Positions 34,166-45,682 of a stretch of 64,000 bases of DNA are shown here, in pieces. Both the position numbers and the translations under genes were made by a program. The stretch covers positions 31,361,001 to 31,425,000 of the forward strand of contig NC_092324.1 in assembly GCF_036785885.1 (NCBI RefSeq). The letters are read 5' to 3'. The notes beneath the pieces were generated by a model that searched no databases, was not told where the DNA came from, and was given only the letters and a program-made list of their open reading frames with translations. The first letter of the stretch is position 1. The number at the start of each line of letters is the position of its first letter. The stretch comes from Coffea arabica. Taxonomy: Eukaryota > Streptophyta > Magnoliopsida > Gentianales > Rubiaceae.

Positions 34166-35734
34166 GAGACCTCAAAGAATAATGAGTTTGGGGTTGGGAT
34201 TGAAACTTACCCTGATTGGAAAATGCTTTAGCCTGCCGACCACCCTTGTGTCTAGCTCCTAACGGACCACGCTCCGCGGACACTGGCCGCTCCAACCCTT
34301 CCAAACTCTCCGTTGTCGGAGCCGCGGACAGCCTTTGATGCAACACTCTCTGAAATTGTTTTAATTGCTCCCACGGCACTGCCTCCCCGGTATGTCCCCG
34401 TCAGAACATTGTCGTCTATGTCTCTGCTTAGCATTCCTACCCTGACACGCCGAACTGGATGGAAGGCGCTCGACATCCTGAAACTCCATATCTGATAGAG
34501 ATTGTAGGACAGCAAAGTTATTCCCGCACTCCACCCTCTCCCAGCCATGCACCTCCTCCGACGTCACCCTCGACGGTGACTCAGTTGAAGCATCAACTCC
34601 GGCCGAATTTGTCAAAATTCCAGCAAACCCAGCACCAGCAAGCGCATCAACAGCTACCGACGGAATAGTAGGCTCCACCAAAATAGGGGCCACCTCCGGA
34701 TCCTGTGGTTCCAACGCTGGGTTAGGCGCCGACCGATGCATTGCAGTTTCCATCCCCTCCAGTTCAGAGTGTGCAGTCCTCCCAGGGCCAAAATTAACGA
34801 CAAGCTTCCCCTCACTGCTTTGACCAGCATCCACGGCACCCTCAGGATGCAGATGACACTCCCCACTCTGTAGGAGCCCTAAACCAGGCCCATTGGTGCC
34901 ACTGATACCCTTAGGCCAGTAAACCTCCTTGGACTTTCCTTTCGCCGTAACCATCCTGTTTACAGGTTTGAGATCTGGATGTTGCCTAAAACATTCTCCG
35001 TCGTCATGTCCAAAACGAATACAAAATCCACAAAACTTCGGCCAAGATTCATATTCCACATCCTGCCAGAACCCCTCCTGGTCCTCCCCAATCCAGATGC
35101 GATGAGGGGGTTGCTTTGACACGTCCATCTCAATCAGAACCCTCGCAACCGAAGGCCGTTTGAGCTTCACTGTCGCCGAGTCAATCTTCAGACATCGACC
35201 CAGCAAACCTGCTAGTTTGGCAATATACACCGAATTAAATAACGGCAAAGGGAGCGCTGGCATGGAAACCCACACAGGCGCGAAAGTCGAATCCTGATGG
35301 GCTTTGAAGTCCAATGTCCATTTTGATACCAACATCTGTGCGCCCTTCACGAACCAAGAACGGCGCACGAACAGCCGTGTAAAATCCTCCTCCGTTGATG
35401 GCCTGATCAGAACGTGATTCAAATCCAGAAGGCCGACATCACAATCTCCCTTGAGACCCAGAGAAACAAAAAATCCCCGAATGACCTCCATTGGAGGCCG
35501 ACGAAACGGGAACCGTCCAACCAATGCATTTCTGAATGGTGTCGAAAGCAGGTGCAGATCATTCTGAGATAACAGCAGCGCTGGTTCTCCTCGATGTGTC
35601 GCACAACGCCCCAGATCTGGAACAGTTGGCTCCAACCGACATGCACCCGAAAGCACGTCGGCAAAGGACTTGGACGCTGCTGCTCCTCCAGATGTGCCCC
35701 CTGTGGCCGGCGGTGGCCACGGAGGACCCTCCAT
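34149..35734 (-). pseudogene. LINE ORF1 (RNA-binding, DUF4283-like), frameshifted near its end
   Basis: ATG at 35734. The first roughly 430 codons follow LINE 2 ORF1 closely: ADVLSGA, HRGEPALLLSQND, LVGRFPFRRPPMEVIRGFF, RPSVARVLIEMDVS, and a zinc knuckle CGFCIRFGHDDGECFRQH. The frame stops at 34361 while the expected C-terminal motif (HYSLRS, matching RYALRS of LINE 2) lies in another frame that ends at 34149, so a frameshift occurred around 34380-34450. ORF1 proteins of this type bind the LINE RNA. The restored end would overlap the ORF2 start by 17 nt, as in LINE 2. Confidence 0.85.
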
Positions 35735-35858
35735 GCAGGCCGGACAAAACCCTTATTGTAACCCTAGTATTACCTTAGTATTCTATATACAGGTTTATGC
35801 CAAAGATATGCACCTAGGTGTCTTCACTTTGCAGAAACAATTTTTCAAATTAGTTGTA

Positions 35859-36227
35859 TACTTAATGCTATTATATAAAGACAATACTACTTTTAAAAAT
35901 AAGATTCTAAAGAGTCTATGAATACAGAGATTGCCAATGACTTTTTTTGTTACAACAAAATTTTGGAGTGGACACATTTAAGTCATTCCAAGTAAAGGTA
36001 ACAAAACTATTAATTAGGTTCACAAAATGTTGTAGAATGCGCGTAAAAAAAAAATTTTTTTTATAGAGATGGATCCATTATCTATAAGTTAAGATAAGAT
36101 CTTGCGAGCAAATCTTGAGATTTTATAGAGAGAAAATAGAAGACGACTGCGAACGAATGAGAGAAAAAAAAAGAAGTGAATGAAAATAGAGGAAAAGAAA
36201 AGGAAAAAAGAAGAGAGAAAAAAAACA
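35859..36227. other. Promoter region and leader of unit U6
   Basis: Continues the array after the LINE: ACTTAATGC...TATAAAGACAATA, GAGATTGCCAATGAC, then CCATTATCTATAAG and a purine-rich leader before the ATG at 36228. Confidence 0.55.
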
Positions 36228-36750
36228 ATGGTTCTTTGTCTCTAATTCCAGCAAGCAGTTTTTGCAATCTCGATTTTTGCCTTTATGGTCTACTATAATC
36301 TACTAATTATGGACAAAATCTAATTGAATTCGGGTTGATATGAAAGTTATCTTGATTGGATCATTGGAATCGCAGCCTTCTTAGCTATCCCTTACCTAGT
36401 AGTAATTTATCATACCAATCTAAAATAAAGGGTTCTATTTAGGAGAAAATGGGATGTCTTGCCATATCTCTTTTGGGAGGTTCGTCCATGAAATTTGTAG
36501 TATTTTCTAAACATCTTTAAAAAGAATCTGTGGAAGCAATAGTCAAGTTTTATGGGATTATGGTTTCTCTCTTTTCCTTTGAGAGGATTTTTTTTATTTT
36601 TAGACTTTATCATTTTTAATGGTGTCTATAATATCTTCCCCAATTCTCCAGTCATGAGTTCCTATCTTTGTTTGGATTTTGGTGTTGATTCAAATTTTTT
36701 CTCCAATATTTGATCCTTTTCATAGTTAGATATTAGTTCCTCTAATCCAA
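36228..36750 (+). pseudogene. U6: membrane-protein-like exon, decayed
   Basis: Start ATGGTTCTTTG with the same order of hydrophobic segments, but several frameshifts and a stop directly after YESYLD. No open frame longer than about 60 codons. The unit then continues to 36813 and resumes at 55152, after the nested insertions. Confidence 0.55.
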
Positions 36751-36813
36751 ATATAACTGTGTTAAGTTTGATAAAACGTATCAAAAGTCTGATCAAATAA
36801 CTTTAGGTACATC

Positions 36814-37563
36814 TAGGGGTGGGCGCGGGTCGGGTACCCGCCCCATTCACCATTTAGCTGACCCGACCCGTACATTGCGGGTCAACCATTTTTTGACCCT
36901 TACCCGCCCCGTATATCAGCGGGTACCCTATAATCGGGTATCCGCTGAGATAGGGTCGGGTCAACGGGTACCCGTCCCGCTCCGCCCCATTTATTATTTA
37001 ATTTTTAAAAAAATAATTTATACCAATTTAATTTTATATTTTACACATTCATCTAAGATTTAAGAAATTTTTTTTTCTAAAAAAAGGTTTCCCACCAAGA
37101 AACAAGCATGTGAAGAAAATATAAGATAAAGGAAAAAAATTAAAAGAATTCGAAATCAATAAAAGTTTGAAATTAAGTAGCACATTTTTTAATATATATG
37201 TTCCACATTAATTAAACTTTTTTCTATAAAATATAAGATCATGGCCTCTACAAATGAATCTTGTAAATAAACTATAGTCTCTTATATTTGTAATACAATT
37301 TATTCAATAAAATTACTTATTTAGTTCTTATTATTTTATAGTGTGTGTATAAAAATAAAAATAAAATAACAAATATATATGCGGGGCGGATCGGGTACCC
37401 GCGGGTTTTTAATTATGTGATCCTAACCCGCCCCGCATCTTAGCGGGTACCCGACCCTCTTTTGACCCGATCAAATAATAAAAATCGGATATCCTAATTT
37501 TCGGATTGGATCGGATCGGATATGACGGGTTTTCGGGTTAGCGGATAATTTTGCCCACCCCTA
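36814..37563 (+). mobile_element. MITE E, hAT-type, 750 bp
   Basis: Terminal inverted repeats TAGGGGTGGGC / GCCCACCCCTA (11 bp, perfect) and an 8-bp target duplication GGTACATC at 36806-36813 and 55152-55159; the right copy is now 17.6 kb away because element D inserted at the MITE's right edge. Both ends carry several GGGTACCC words (subterminal repeats, possible transposase sites), while the middle is AT-rich. No coding capacity. Confidence 0.93.
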
Positions 37564-37564
37564 G

Positions 37565-39510
37565 TGACAAGGGTTTATTTTACGTATTTTTAGTGTGTTT
37601 TATTAGTTAATTTTGGTTTGATTATTTAGTTTTATAACTAAAATAACTAAGGTTTTGGTAAAAAACTACATTTTATGTTAAAGTGGCTAAATATTGCATT
37701 TTATGGATTTTTATGGGAAAAACTTCATATTTTGTAGGTTTAATGATTCAATCATCAAATGAAGTGCATTGAGAAGATATTTGGATGATTGAAGATGGAT
37801 TAAAGTGAGGAAAATAAAATATGAAGTGTAAAAGGAAGAAATGCAATTTGAGGACAAAAATCAAGAAAAGTCAGCTTTGACAACTCAGACATATTTTCGT
37901 ATTTTGACTATATCAGGAGCTACAATGATCGGATCAAGGTGATCTTGGTACCATTTTGAAGCTAAGAGATATATCTACATTTGGTATGAAGACATCAAAG
38001 TCCAATTCATCCGTTTTCATAGTCCAAAAGTTGAAATACCGAAATTCAACTCAGCTGTCCAAAGTGGAAAACAGAGTTCCGACCAGTGTTTAGTATTTTG
38101 ATCATATCTCAGTCTACAAAGCTCCGATTTGGATGATTCTTGAAGCATTGGAAAGCTAACTCAAAGATCTACAACTTTGGTGTTTTGCACAAAAGCCAGT
38201 TCGGCCTGCATCATGGAGAAAATGGCAGTTGAAGTAAGGACAAAGTGAAAACGCGAGTGCACAAAACGCGAGTTGTAGACGCGTTTTGTAAAGGCGCGTT
38301 TTCTGGCCGAAATTCTGCAATTTGCTCAGTCAATTCTCTTGTGTTCATACCACTTTCCAGCTATAAGTTGCAAGAGAATTCGGTGCACATGCTTCAGAAG
38401 ACAAAAGGGCAGACAAGGTGGCTTATTTTCAAGTCAAAAACATTTGTTATTGACTATCCTAACAAAGTTGAGATTTGGGAATCAAAATGTGGAATTTGAC
38501 TTGGAAAAATGGAGCTCTTAAGCAGTTTATATGCAGAGACATTTTGGGTGGTCTAAAAAGGGGGAAATATACGGGAGAAGCTTGGAAGTGCAGAAATGTA
38601 GTTTTTCCATTCTCTTAGTATTAGATTAGTGTAGTATAGTTTAGCTAGTTAGTTCATCCACTCTTGTATATTATCTAGATTAGGATGAAAATGGAGGATG
38701 AAGAAGGCAAGGAAGAAAGCTCATGTGACAAGGGTTGTATTCCTTCCAAACTCTTTATCTTTTGTATTTGATTCCAAGTTTAGTTAATATACAAGTTCTG
38801 GATTTTGTGTTCATTATGTGTTTCTAAAGTTTATGCCTTGGGTTTGGTTGAACTTTCTATGATTGTTAGTGTTTATCATTTGGCTATTTAACTGCTATGT
38901 TTTGAGCAAGTTATTTAGCACTTTGGCTCTTTAAATCATGATTAATCTGGTACCATTAATTCTGATTATCTAAGGTGTTATTTCTGCAATGAAAATTGAG
39001 ATTTAACATTAGTTCAAGAAGTGCTAAACATAGGGAGTACACTCACGAAAGTAGAGGTGCACCTATGTGGTTTTTAGTGATTCATTTCATGTAATTTCAC
39101 TGAAGAAATGAACTTGTAGCTAATTTCATAACCATGAGAATAGGTATGGATTAGTTATAAGTATAATTGATTCACTACGAAAGTAGGATTCAAATGCATA
39201 AGGAAATTACACCATAATTAGCCTAGATGTAGTAATTAATGATCCAAATATAGCACTTGCATGAGTAGTTAGGGATACCACAACCTAAGGAGCTTTCATT
39301 TGTTATTTTGTATAATTTCAGTAGGTTAAATTTGTTATAATTCATTGATAGTCTAAATAATAGAGAAACTTTAGTAATACCGGTAATTGTTCACTCTTCC
39401 CTGTGGGATCGACCCGATATATACCCTAAACTACTAGTTGATCTGTATACTTGCAGTGAACGGGTGTAATTCGGTATTTTTTAGCTTGCACGTATGTAAA
39501 ATACCCGTCA
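37565..39510 (+). repeat. 5' LTR of element D (chimeric)
   Basis: TGACAAGGG...CCGTCA, 1946 bp. Up to about 38554 it follows the B/C LTR, including the CGCG hairpin at 38261-38289 (ACAAAACGCG / CGCGTTTTGT). From about 38560 (GGGGGAAATATACGGG) it follows the A LTR to near its end. The last about 100 bp (GATCTGTATACTTGCAGTGAACGGG) again resembles B/C. Confidence 0.92.
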
Positions 39511-39516
39511 AGTTTT

Positions 39517-39534
39517 TGGCGCCGTTGCCGGGGA
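39517..39534 (+). promoter_or_regulatory. Primer binding site, tRNA-Asp type (element D)
   Basis: TGGCGCCGTTGCCGGGGA, identical to the site in A. Confidence 0.9.
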
Positions 39535-39703
39535 AGATTTGGCAATATTGGTGTGAAGAGCAACTTTATTAGTTTAGACATAATATTAGTTATAGTGTGA
39601 ATGTTATTTTCTGTTATTTTTGTGTTTTATTTGTGTATGTGTTTCATTACCTATTTTTCTTACTAATTTTGCCTTTGAGGTTGTTTAAAAGCAATTTTAG
39701 GTG

Positions 39704-40753
39704 ATGAGAAGAGTAGGACAATTTGGAGGACAATGCTTGAGAAATGGAAGATTGGCAATGGATGGTTATCAAGTGCAAAGCTCCTTCAACAGAGGTAACT
39801 AAGAAATTACTGAAGGTATGTCTTTTGAAGATGGTATGCTACAAGTTCAAATGGACAAAATTGTGCAGGAAATTGAACAAAGGAGGAATGCAAATGTTTT
39901 TAATTCTTATCATGTGATTTGTGACTTGTGTGGAGATTATCATGCTACTAATACATGTATACAAGTACAAAATGTGGATTATTATGATGAATTAGAGCAT
40001 TACAATCCTTGTTTTGATCAATATAGTGCTAATTGGAACAATTCTCCTGTGTATGGTTGGGATAATCAATGTACTTATAATAATTCCTCATATTTTTACG
40101 ATTACCAACCTGAAAGTGTCCAATATGAATCAAAACCATCTTGGGAGTTGGCAATTGAAATGGTAGCTAATGATTCTAAGCCATCTTGGGAATTAGCTAT
40201 AGAAAAATTAGCTAATGTGACTTTCGACCGTTTTGATAGGATTGAGGAAAGGATAGATGAATTGGCTTCTCACTTTGGTAGAATACAAGATCAATTACAT
40301 GTATTGTGTGAAGTTATTTCTTCTAATAATTTGCAAAATGATCCTAGCATGAATGGTGGGAATGTTGTATGTGAAAATGGGTTACATTTTGATGAAAATG
40401 ATGAATTTCAATTGTGTTTCAATGAGCAAATGTCCATTTCACATGATAATATCTTTGGAACTAACTTTGAATCTCAAGAGGTAAGTTTTAATGACTCATT
40501 TTTCACCCCTCTTGAGGAGTGTATAAAAAGTATATGTTTTAAAGGTATTGCTGTCCAAGATACTCTCATGACATTTTCTTTGGTAAGTTCTCAAGTGGTG
40601 TATTTTCAAGGTAATATTCATGAAACACTTGGAATAGGTAAGCCACTTCCATTTCTCACATCATTAGAACATGTGGCTTTCGCGATAAAGCCACCTTTTA
40701 ATGATCCACCACGGCCTAAAATGGTGGATTATTCGCTAACAAAGCCTCCTTGA
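39704..40753 (+). pseudogene. Gag-derived frame of element D, one early stop
   Basis: Homologous to the frame in A (2594-3676). ATG at 39704; TAA at 39800-39802 replaces the CAA seen in A after 32 codons, then the frame is open to 40753. Relative to A, a short in-frame segment after MSFEDG is lost. Zinc knuckle CDLCGDYHATNTC and the duplicated WELAIE motif are kept. It may produce nothing, or an internally started protein from the ATG at 39818. Confidence 0.75.
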
Positions 40754-40769
40754 AAAAATGAGGTGAAAT

Positions 40770-40817
40770 AGTCAAGCTATTGACTTTAAAGAAGCGCTTA
40801 TTGGGAGGCAACCCAAT
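40770..40817 (+). other. Double hairpin after the gag stop (element D)
   Basis: AGTCAAGCTATTGACT (40770-40785) and ATTGGGAGGCAACCCAAT (40800-40817); same sequence and spacing as in A. Confidence 0.8.
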
Positions 40818-41170
40818 GTTTGTTTAAGTTTATGTTATTTTGGGGTGATTTTATGTTTAAAGTATATGTTTGAGTTATTTTTGTTATTTTTCATTTGTAG
40901 GTATTGGAAATGGAAGCAAAAGTGACCAAATGAGGTGAAAAAAGCGAAATTTGATCAAGGAACTCAACCCCTCAATTTGAGTAATTGTTGTTTTTGATTT
41001 GTTAGAAGGGGTTAAAATGCATATTTTGATCATTTTACATGTGCATGCATTGAGAATTTTAGCAAACAAATGATCTATGATGCATTTCGTGTGATTGGGG
41101 TACAAATGGTAATTTTTCAAAATTGGCTTTCTGCAAAAATTTCGCAGAAGAAAACGCACTTGGGCTGAAA
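40818..41170 (+). other. Non-coding internal region of element D, left part
   Basis: AT-rich. It contains TTTTTCATTTGTAG at 40887-40900, a splice-acceptor-like stretch shared with A, and the left edge of the CGCG cluster (from about 41152). No gene seen; the minus-strand frame at 40884-41210 runs into the LTR of C and is not real. Confidence 0.55.
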
Positions 41171-41175
41171 ACGCG

Positions 41176-42901
41176 TGATAAGAGTTTATTTTACGTATTT
41201 TTAAGTGCATTTTATTAGTTAATTTTGAGTTGATTATTTAGTTTTATAATTAAAATAAAGAGGTTTTTGGTAAAATTATATATTTTTGGTAAAAGTGGAT
41301 AATATTGCATTTCTATTGATTTTAATGGTAAAAACTTCATTTTTATGCAGGAATGATGATTCAATCACCAAAGGATGTCAAATGAGGTAAAAAAATAGAG
41401 ATTTGGTGATAAATTCAAGTGGCAACAAGAAGAATGAAGTGAAAAACGTTCAAGTGAGGAAATGCAATACAAGTCAGTTTTGACACTCTTCAGTATTTCG
41501 ATCATATCTCAGGCTACAAAGCTCCGATTTGGATGATTCTTGAAGCATTGGAAAGCTAACTCAAAGGGATACAACTTTTGTGTTTTGCACAAAAGCTAGT
41601 TCGGCCTTTATGATAGAGAAAATCGCAGATGAAGTAAGGCCAAAGTGAATACGCGAGTACACAAAACGTGACTTGTAACCGCGTTTTGTGTAGGCGCGTT
41701 TTATAGCCGAAATTCTGCAATTTGACTCAGCCAATTCTCTTGTGTTCATACCACTTTCCAGCTATAAGATGCAAGGGAATTCGGTGCACATGCTTCAGAA
41801 GACAAAAGGGCAAGAAAAGTGGCTTATTTTCAAGTCAAAAATATTGGTTTTTGACTATGCTAACAAAGTGGAGATTTGGGAATCAAAGGATAGAATTTGA
41901 CTTGGAAAAATGGAGCTTTTGAGTAGTTTTTATGCAGAGATAGAGGGAGAGGTCTGGACAACCATTCGTAGCTTAGCTTCTTACAGAAAAACATATTCTC
42001 TCTACCTAGGACTTGCAAGGGGCAATTGGGATTTCATCTTGTAATCATCTAAGTTCAAGACAAAGGAGATTTTTGGAAGGCTTCACCATATCTTGGCTAA
42101 GACTTTCTTTACTCTGTTTGTATTTGTAATTCATGATGATTTACATTAATGAAGTTATGAGTGTTTCATCATTCATGAGTAACTAATTTCCTTTATCTAG
42201 GGAGTAGATGAAGCTTATGGCCAAATGATATGAAGTGATTGTGATTTATGCTTGTTATGTCTTGTATTAACTTATCTACTTGTGTATGTTGGATTACTTG
42301 TTGTTGCTTGATCACCAATAGCAGGTTTATAGTTGTTTTTACTCATTGAGAAATGGTAAAAATAATGGAATGACATAAGTAGAGCTTGAGTAGTATATTC
42401 ATGAGAATAGAAATACATTCAAGTGGATGAAATCTGCATTTCATGTGTGAATAAGAACAGATTTAGTATTTACCAAGAGATTAGGAAAAACTAATCTGTT
42501 TTAACCCATTATTATCATGAGAATGTGATTTTGGTATTTCTGGAAATGAATCCTTGGTTAAACAAGAGCAGTAACAAGTGTTGAATTAATTCATTTTAGA
42601 TCTTTTGTGTCATAAGTGGAATCTACATCCCTAAATCTTAATATTTAGTGAATTCTACTCCTATTGTGAAATTGCATTTATCTATTTAAGAATTTTTGTA
42701 GTTGAATTAAAATCTGAAGTTTCTGCTCAAATTAATTGTAAGTCTAAATAATAGAGTAAATTAGTATCTAATAATTGTTTTAAATTGCTCCTCGTGGGAT
42801 CGACCCGATACACATCTCGTACTACAATTGCGACCTGTATACTTGCAGTCCAACGGGTGTAAATTCGGAATTAAACTTGCACTTAAAGTAAAAACCCGTC
42901 A
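41176..42901 (+). repeat. 5' LTR of element C
   Basis: TGATAAGAG...CCGTCA. Like the B LTR, but lacking about 180 bp between the two TATTTCGAYCATATC copies; both C LTRs share this loss. Hairpin at 41659-41691: ACACAAAACGTG / CGCGTTTTGTGT, a 12-bp stem if one G-U pair is counted. Confidence 0.93.
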
Positions 42902-42907
42902 AGTTTT

Positions 42908-42925
42908 TGGCGCCGCTGCCGGGGA
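42908..42925 (+). promoter_or_regulatory. Primer binding site, tRNA-Asp type (element C)
   Basis: TGGCGCCGCTGCCGGGGA; one base differs from the site in A and D. Confidence 0.88.
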
Positions 42926-43062
42926 GCGGCAATATTAGAGCCTAATCATTTTTATTAATTTAGACAGCTTTATTTTTTAGATTATATTTAATCTTGTATG
43001 GTAATCAGTTTTTTTTTTTACCATTGAAGTTGCATAATATCCCTTATTTCTGTTTGTAGTGT

Positions 43063-45615
43063 ATGCACCGGGAGTCTCGAGAAGTCGCACCTTTCAATCC
43101 AGAAATTGAGAGGACACTACGTAGACAAAGGAGGCATCCACCACAGCAAGAGGAACAAGAGATTTGGCAACCTATAGAGGAAATCTCAATAGATCTACCA
43201 TTTGAGGAAGAGATGGCCGAAAATGAAGCAAATAGGCGAGTTCTACGAGATTTTGCTCTACCGGGAACACAAGGATCTCAAACGAGCATAGCAAGGCCTA
43301 CGGTAAATGCTAACAACTTTGAGATTAAACCATCACTTATCCAAATGGTTCAACAATCTCAATTTGGAGGTAATGCAGTAGAAGATCCTAATACACACTT
43401 AGCTACATTCTTGGAAATTTGTGATACAATTAAAATGAATGGAGTTAGTGATGATGCTATAAGGCTAAGATTGTTCCCATTTTCATTGAGAGATAAGGCC
43501 AAACTTTGGCTACACTCTCATGCTCCTAATACTTTCACCGGATGGGATGATTTATCAAGAGCATTCTTAAATAAGTATTTTCCACCAGGAAAGACTGCTA
43601 AGCTTAGAATGGATATCACTAGTTTTAGTCAATTGGAGGGAGAATCATTATATGAGGCATGGGAAAGGTTTAGAGATTTGCTTCGGAAATGTCCACATCA
43701 TGGACTACCTGAATGGTTAATCATACAAACCTTTTATAATGGTTTATCTTTCTCCACTAAAACTATTATTGATGCAGCCGCAGGTGGAGCTTTAATGGGT
43801 AAATCACCCCAAGAACCTCAGAATTTGATAGAAGAAATGGCCGCAAATAACTACCAATGGGCCAATGAAAGAGGTAATACGAGACGTCACGCAGGTATGA
43901 TAGAAATGGACCCTCTCAATATGCTGAGTGCTCAAATGAATAATGTGATGAAATTGCTAAGTAGACAAGGTGGAGTTGGTCCAAGTTCATCTAATGCACA
44001 CGTAGCTTGTTGCTCTTTCTGTGGAGGTGAACATGATATTAATGAGTGTGTTGATTCTGAGCAGGTACAATTTGTCAATAATTACAACCGAAATGCCCCA
44101 AATAATCCCTACTCGAATACTTACAATCCGGGGTGGAGAAATCATCCAAACTTTGGATGGAAAGATCAAGGCAATCAACAAAGGCCAACCAATCCGCCGG
44201 GATTTCAACCAAGGCAACCACAGGCTGAAACTAAACCAAGTTGGGAGATCGCGGTGGAAAAACTTGCTAAGGTGACTTCGGATAGATTCGAGCGAGTTGA
44301 GGGGCGGTTGGACCAATTTGCTGGGATGTACAGAAACTTGGAGGTTCAAATTGGTCAAATTGCCAATGTGATCAACAATAGAAACCCTGGTGAATTACCA
44401 AGTAAAACCGAAGTGAATCCGAGAGAGCATGTCAATGCAATCATTCTTAGAAGCGGTAAAACGGTTGAGGGATTCGATTTTGAAAATTCAGGTGGTGAAA
44501 AAGACAAGAAGCAAGCAATTGAAGGGGAGCAAGAAAGTCAAAATGATCATGTTATCATTGATATTGATGCACTTCATCCCAAATTAAATTCTAATGTGAT
44601 ACCTTTTCCTCACAGGTTGAAGAAAGATGGACAGGATCGGGAGTTTGAAAAGTTCTTCAAAATGTTTAAACAATTGCACATTAACATTCCTTTCATTGAT
44701 GCTATAACACAGATTCCCTCTTATGCACGTTTCTTGAAAGACATCATGTCAAAGAAGAGGAAAATTGTAGATAATGAGATGATAGCATTAACGGAAGAGT
44801 GTAGTGCATTGATTAAGAATAAACTCCCTCCTAAATTGAAAGATCCGGGAAGTTTTTCTATTCCTTGCACTATTGGTCAATTGCATTTTTCTAATGCTTT
44901 ATGTGATTTAGGTGCAAGTGTGTCACTTATGCCGTTATCGGTTGCCCGGAGATTGGGACTTCAAGAGCTAAAAGCTACCAATATTACATTGCAATTGGCG
45001 GATCGGTCAATCACACGTCCCATGGGTATTTTGGAAAATGTGCTCATAAAGGTAAGACAATCTATAATACCTGTGGATTTTGTTGTCTTAGATATTGAAG
45101 AAGATGTGAGAATGCCAATTATTCTAGGACGACCGTTTTTAGCCACTGCACGAACTATAATTGATGTAGAAAAAGGTAAGCTTATATTACGGGTTAATGG
45201 TGAGGAATTGGAATTCAATTTGGATAATAAAGAAGGGAGTATAGAGCCTACTGCTCTTGTGTCTAATATGCCATATGATGAAAAGGTTAACCAAGAAAGG
45301 ACCGAAGAAGTTAAATTTATAAATGTCCTTGGTACTAACTTTCATGGTGTAGGAACAAAGGAGGAGAAGATAAGGATGGAAGTTGGCTTAATAAATTCTC
45401 CATTCCATGAAGAAAATGGTGAAAAGTTGAGCCAATTCAGAAAAGACAAGCAAAATCCACTCCAAGGTGAAGTTGAGCCTCTCTATGACAAGTCTAATAT
45501 TCCTCCTTGGCATTTGAGGAAATTGGACTATGAAGATCAATGCATGGTTCACCACATGGTGGATTGGTTCGGGAGTTTCGACCCATGGGGAGAAAATCGC
45601 TCTCTAATGCTCTAA
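43063..45615 (+). CDS. Gag-protease polyprotein of element C, intact
   Basis: 850 codons without a stop, start at the ATG shared with B. Gag core (about residues 118-180: DKAKLWLHSHAPNTFTGWDD), zinc knuckle CSFCGGEHDINEC near residue 318, a helical stretch (SWEIAVEKLAKVTSDRFERV), and a retroviral-type aspartic protease with DLGAS at about residue 615 and ILGRPFLAT about 70 residues later. About 125 residues follow the protease and end in DPWGENRSLML. In B the same frame continues into RT; here the frame ends at TAA/TAG-rich non-coding DNA. The product should form particles and process itself. Directly before the ATG, CTTATTTCTGTTTGTAG resembles a splice acceptor. Confidence 0.93.
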   Translation: MHRESREVAPFNPEIERTLRRQRRHPPQQEEQEIWQPIEEISIDLPFEEEMAENEANRRVLRDFALPGTQGSQTSIARPTVNANNFEIKPSLIQMVQQSQFGGNAVEDPNTHLATFLEICDTIKMNGVSDDAIRLRLFPFSLRDKAKLWLHSHAPNTFTGWDDLSRAFLNKYFPPGKTAKLRMDITSFSQLEGESLYEAWERFRDLLRKCPHHGLPEWLIIQTFYNGLSFSTKTIIDAAAGGALMGKSPQEPQNLIEEMAANNYQWANERGNTRRHAGMIEMDPLNMLSAQMNNVMKLLSRQGGVGPSSSNAHVACCSFCGGEHDINECVDSEQVQFVNNYNRNAPNNPYSNTYNPGWRNHPNFGWKDQGNQQRPTNPPGFQPRQPQAETKPSWEIAVEKLAKVTSDRFERVEGRLDQFAGMYRNLEVQIGQIANVINNRNPGELPSKTEVNPREHVNAIILRSGKTVEGFDFENSGGEKDKKQAIEGEQESQNDHVIIDIDALHPKLNSNVIPFPHRLKKDGQDREFEKFFKMFKQLHINIPFIDAITQIPSYARFLKDIMSKKRKIVDNEMIALTEECSALIKNKLPPKLKDPGSFSIPCTIGQLHFSNALCDLGASVSLMPLSVARRLGLQELKATNITLQLADRSITRPMGILENVLIKVRQSIIPVDFVVLDIEEDVRMPIILGRPFLATARTIIDVEKGKLILRVNGEELEFNLDNKEGSIEPTALVSNMPYDEKVNQERTEEVKFINVLGTNFHGVGTKEEKIRMEVGLINSPFHEENGEKLSQFRKDKQNPLQGEVEPLYDKSNIPPWHLRKLDYEDQCMVHHMVDWFGSFDPWGENRSLML

Positions 45616-45632
45616 AGTGATTCAACTTTTTC

Positions 45633-45682
45633 AGTCGAGCCAACGACTATAAACAAAAGCGCTAATTGGGAGGCAACCCAAT
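45633..45682 (+). other. Double hairpin after the gag stop (element C)
   Basis: AGTCGAGCCAACGACT (45633-45648) and ATTGGGAGGCAACCCAAT (45665-45682). The first stem has the G-C pair seen in B instead of the A-T pair in A and D. Confidence 0.8.

Larger units (their letters stand above)
29954..35845 (-). mobile_element. Full-length plant LINE (L1-type) on the minus strand
   Basis: Flanked by a perfect 13-bp target duplication CAAATTAGTTGTA (29941-29953, 35846-35858). Read on the minus strand: a 5' UTR of about 110 bp, ORF1, ORF2 (endonuclease, RT, zinc finger, RNase H), a short 3' UTR and a poly(A) tail (15 T on the plus strand, 29954-29968). Base composition is clearly more GC-rich than the surrounding array. 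It interrupts the spacer between U5 and U6. Confidence 0.95.
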
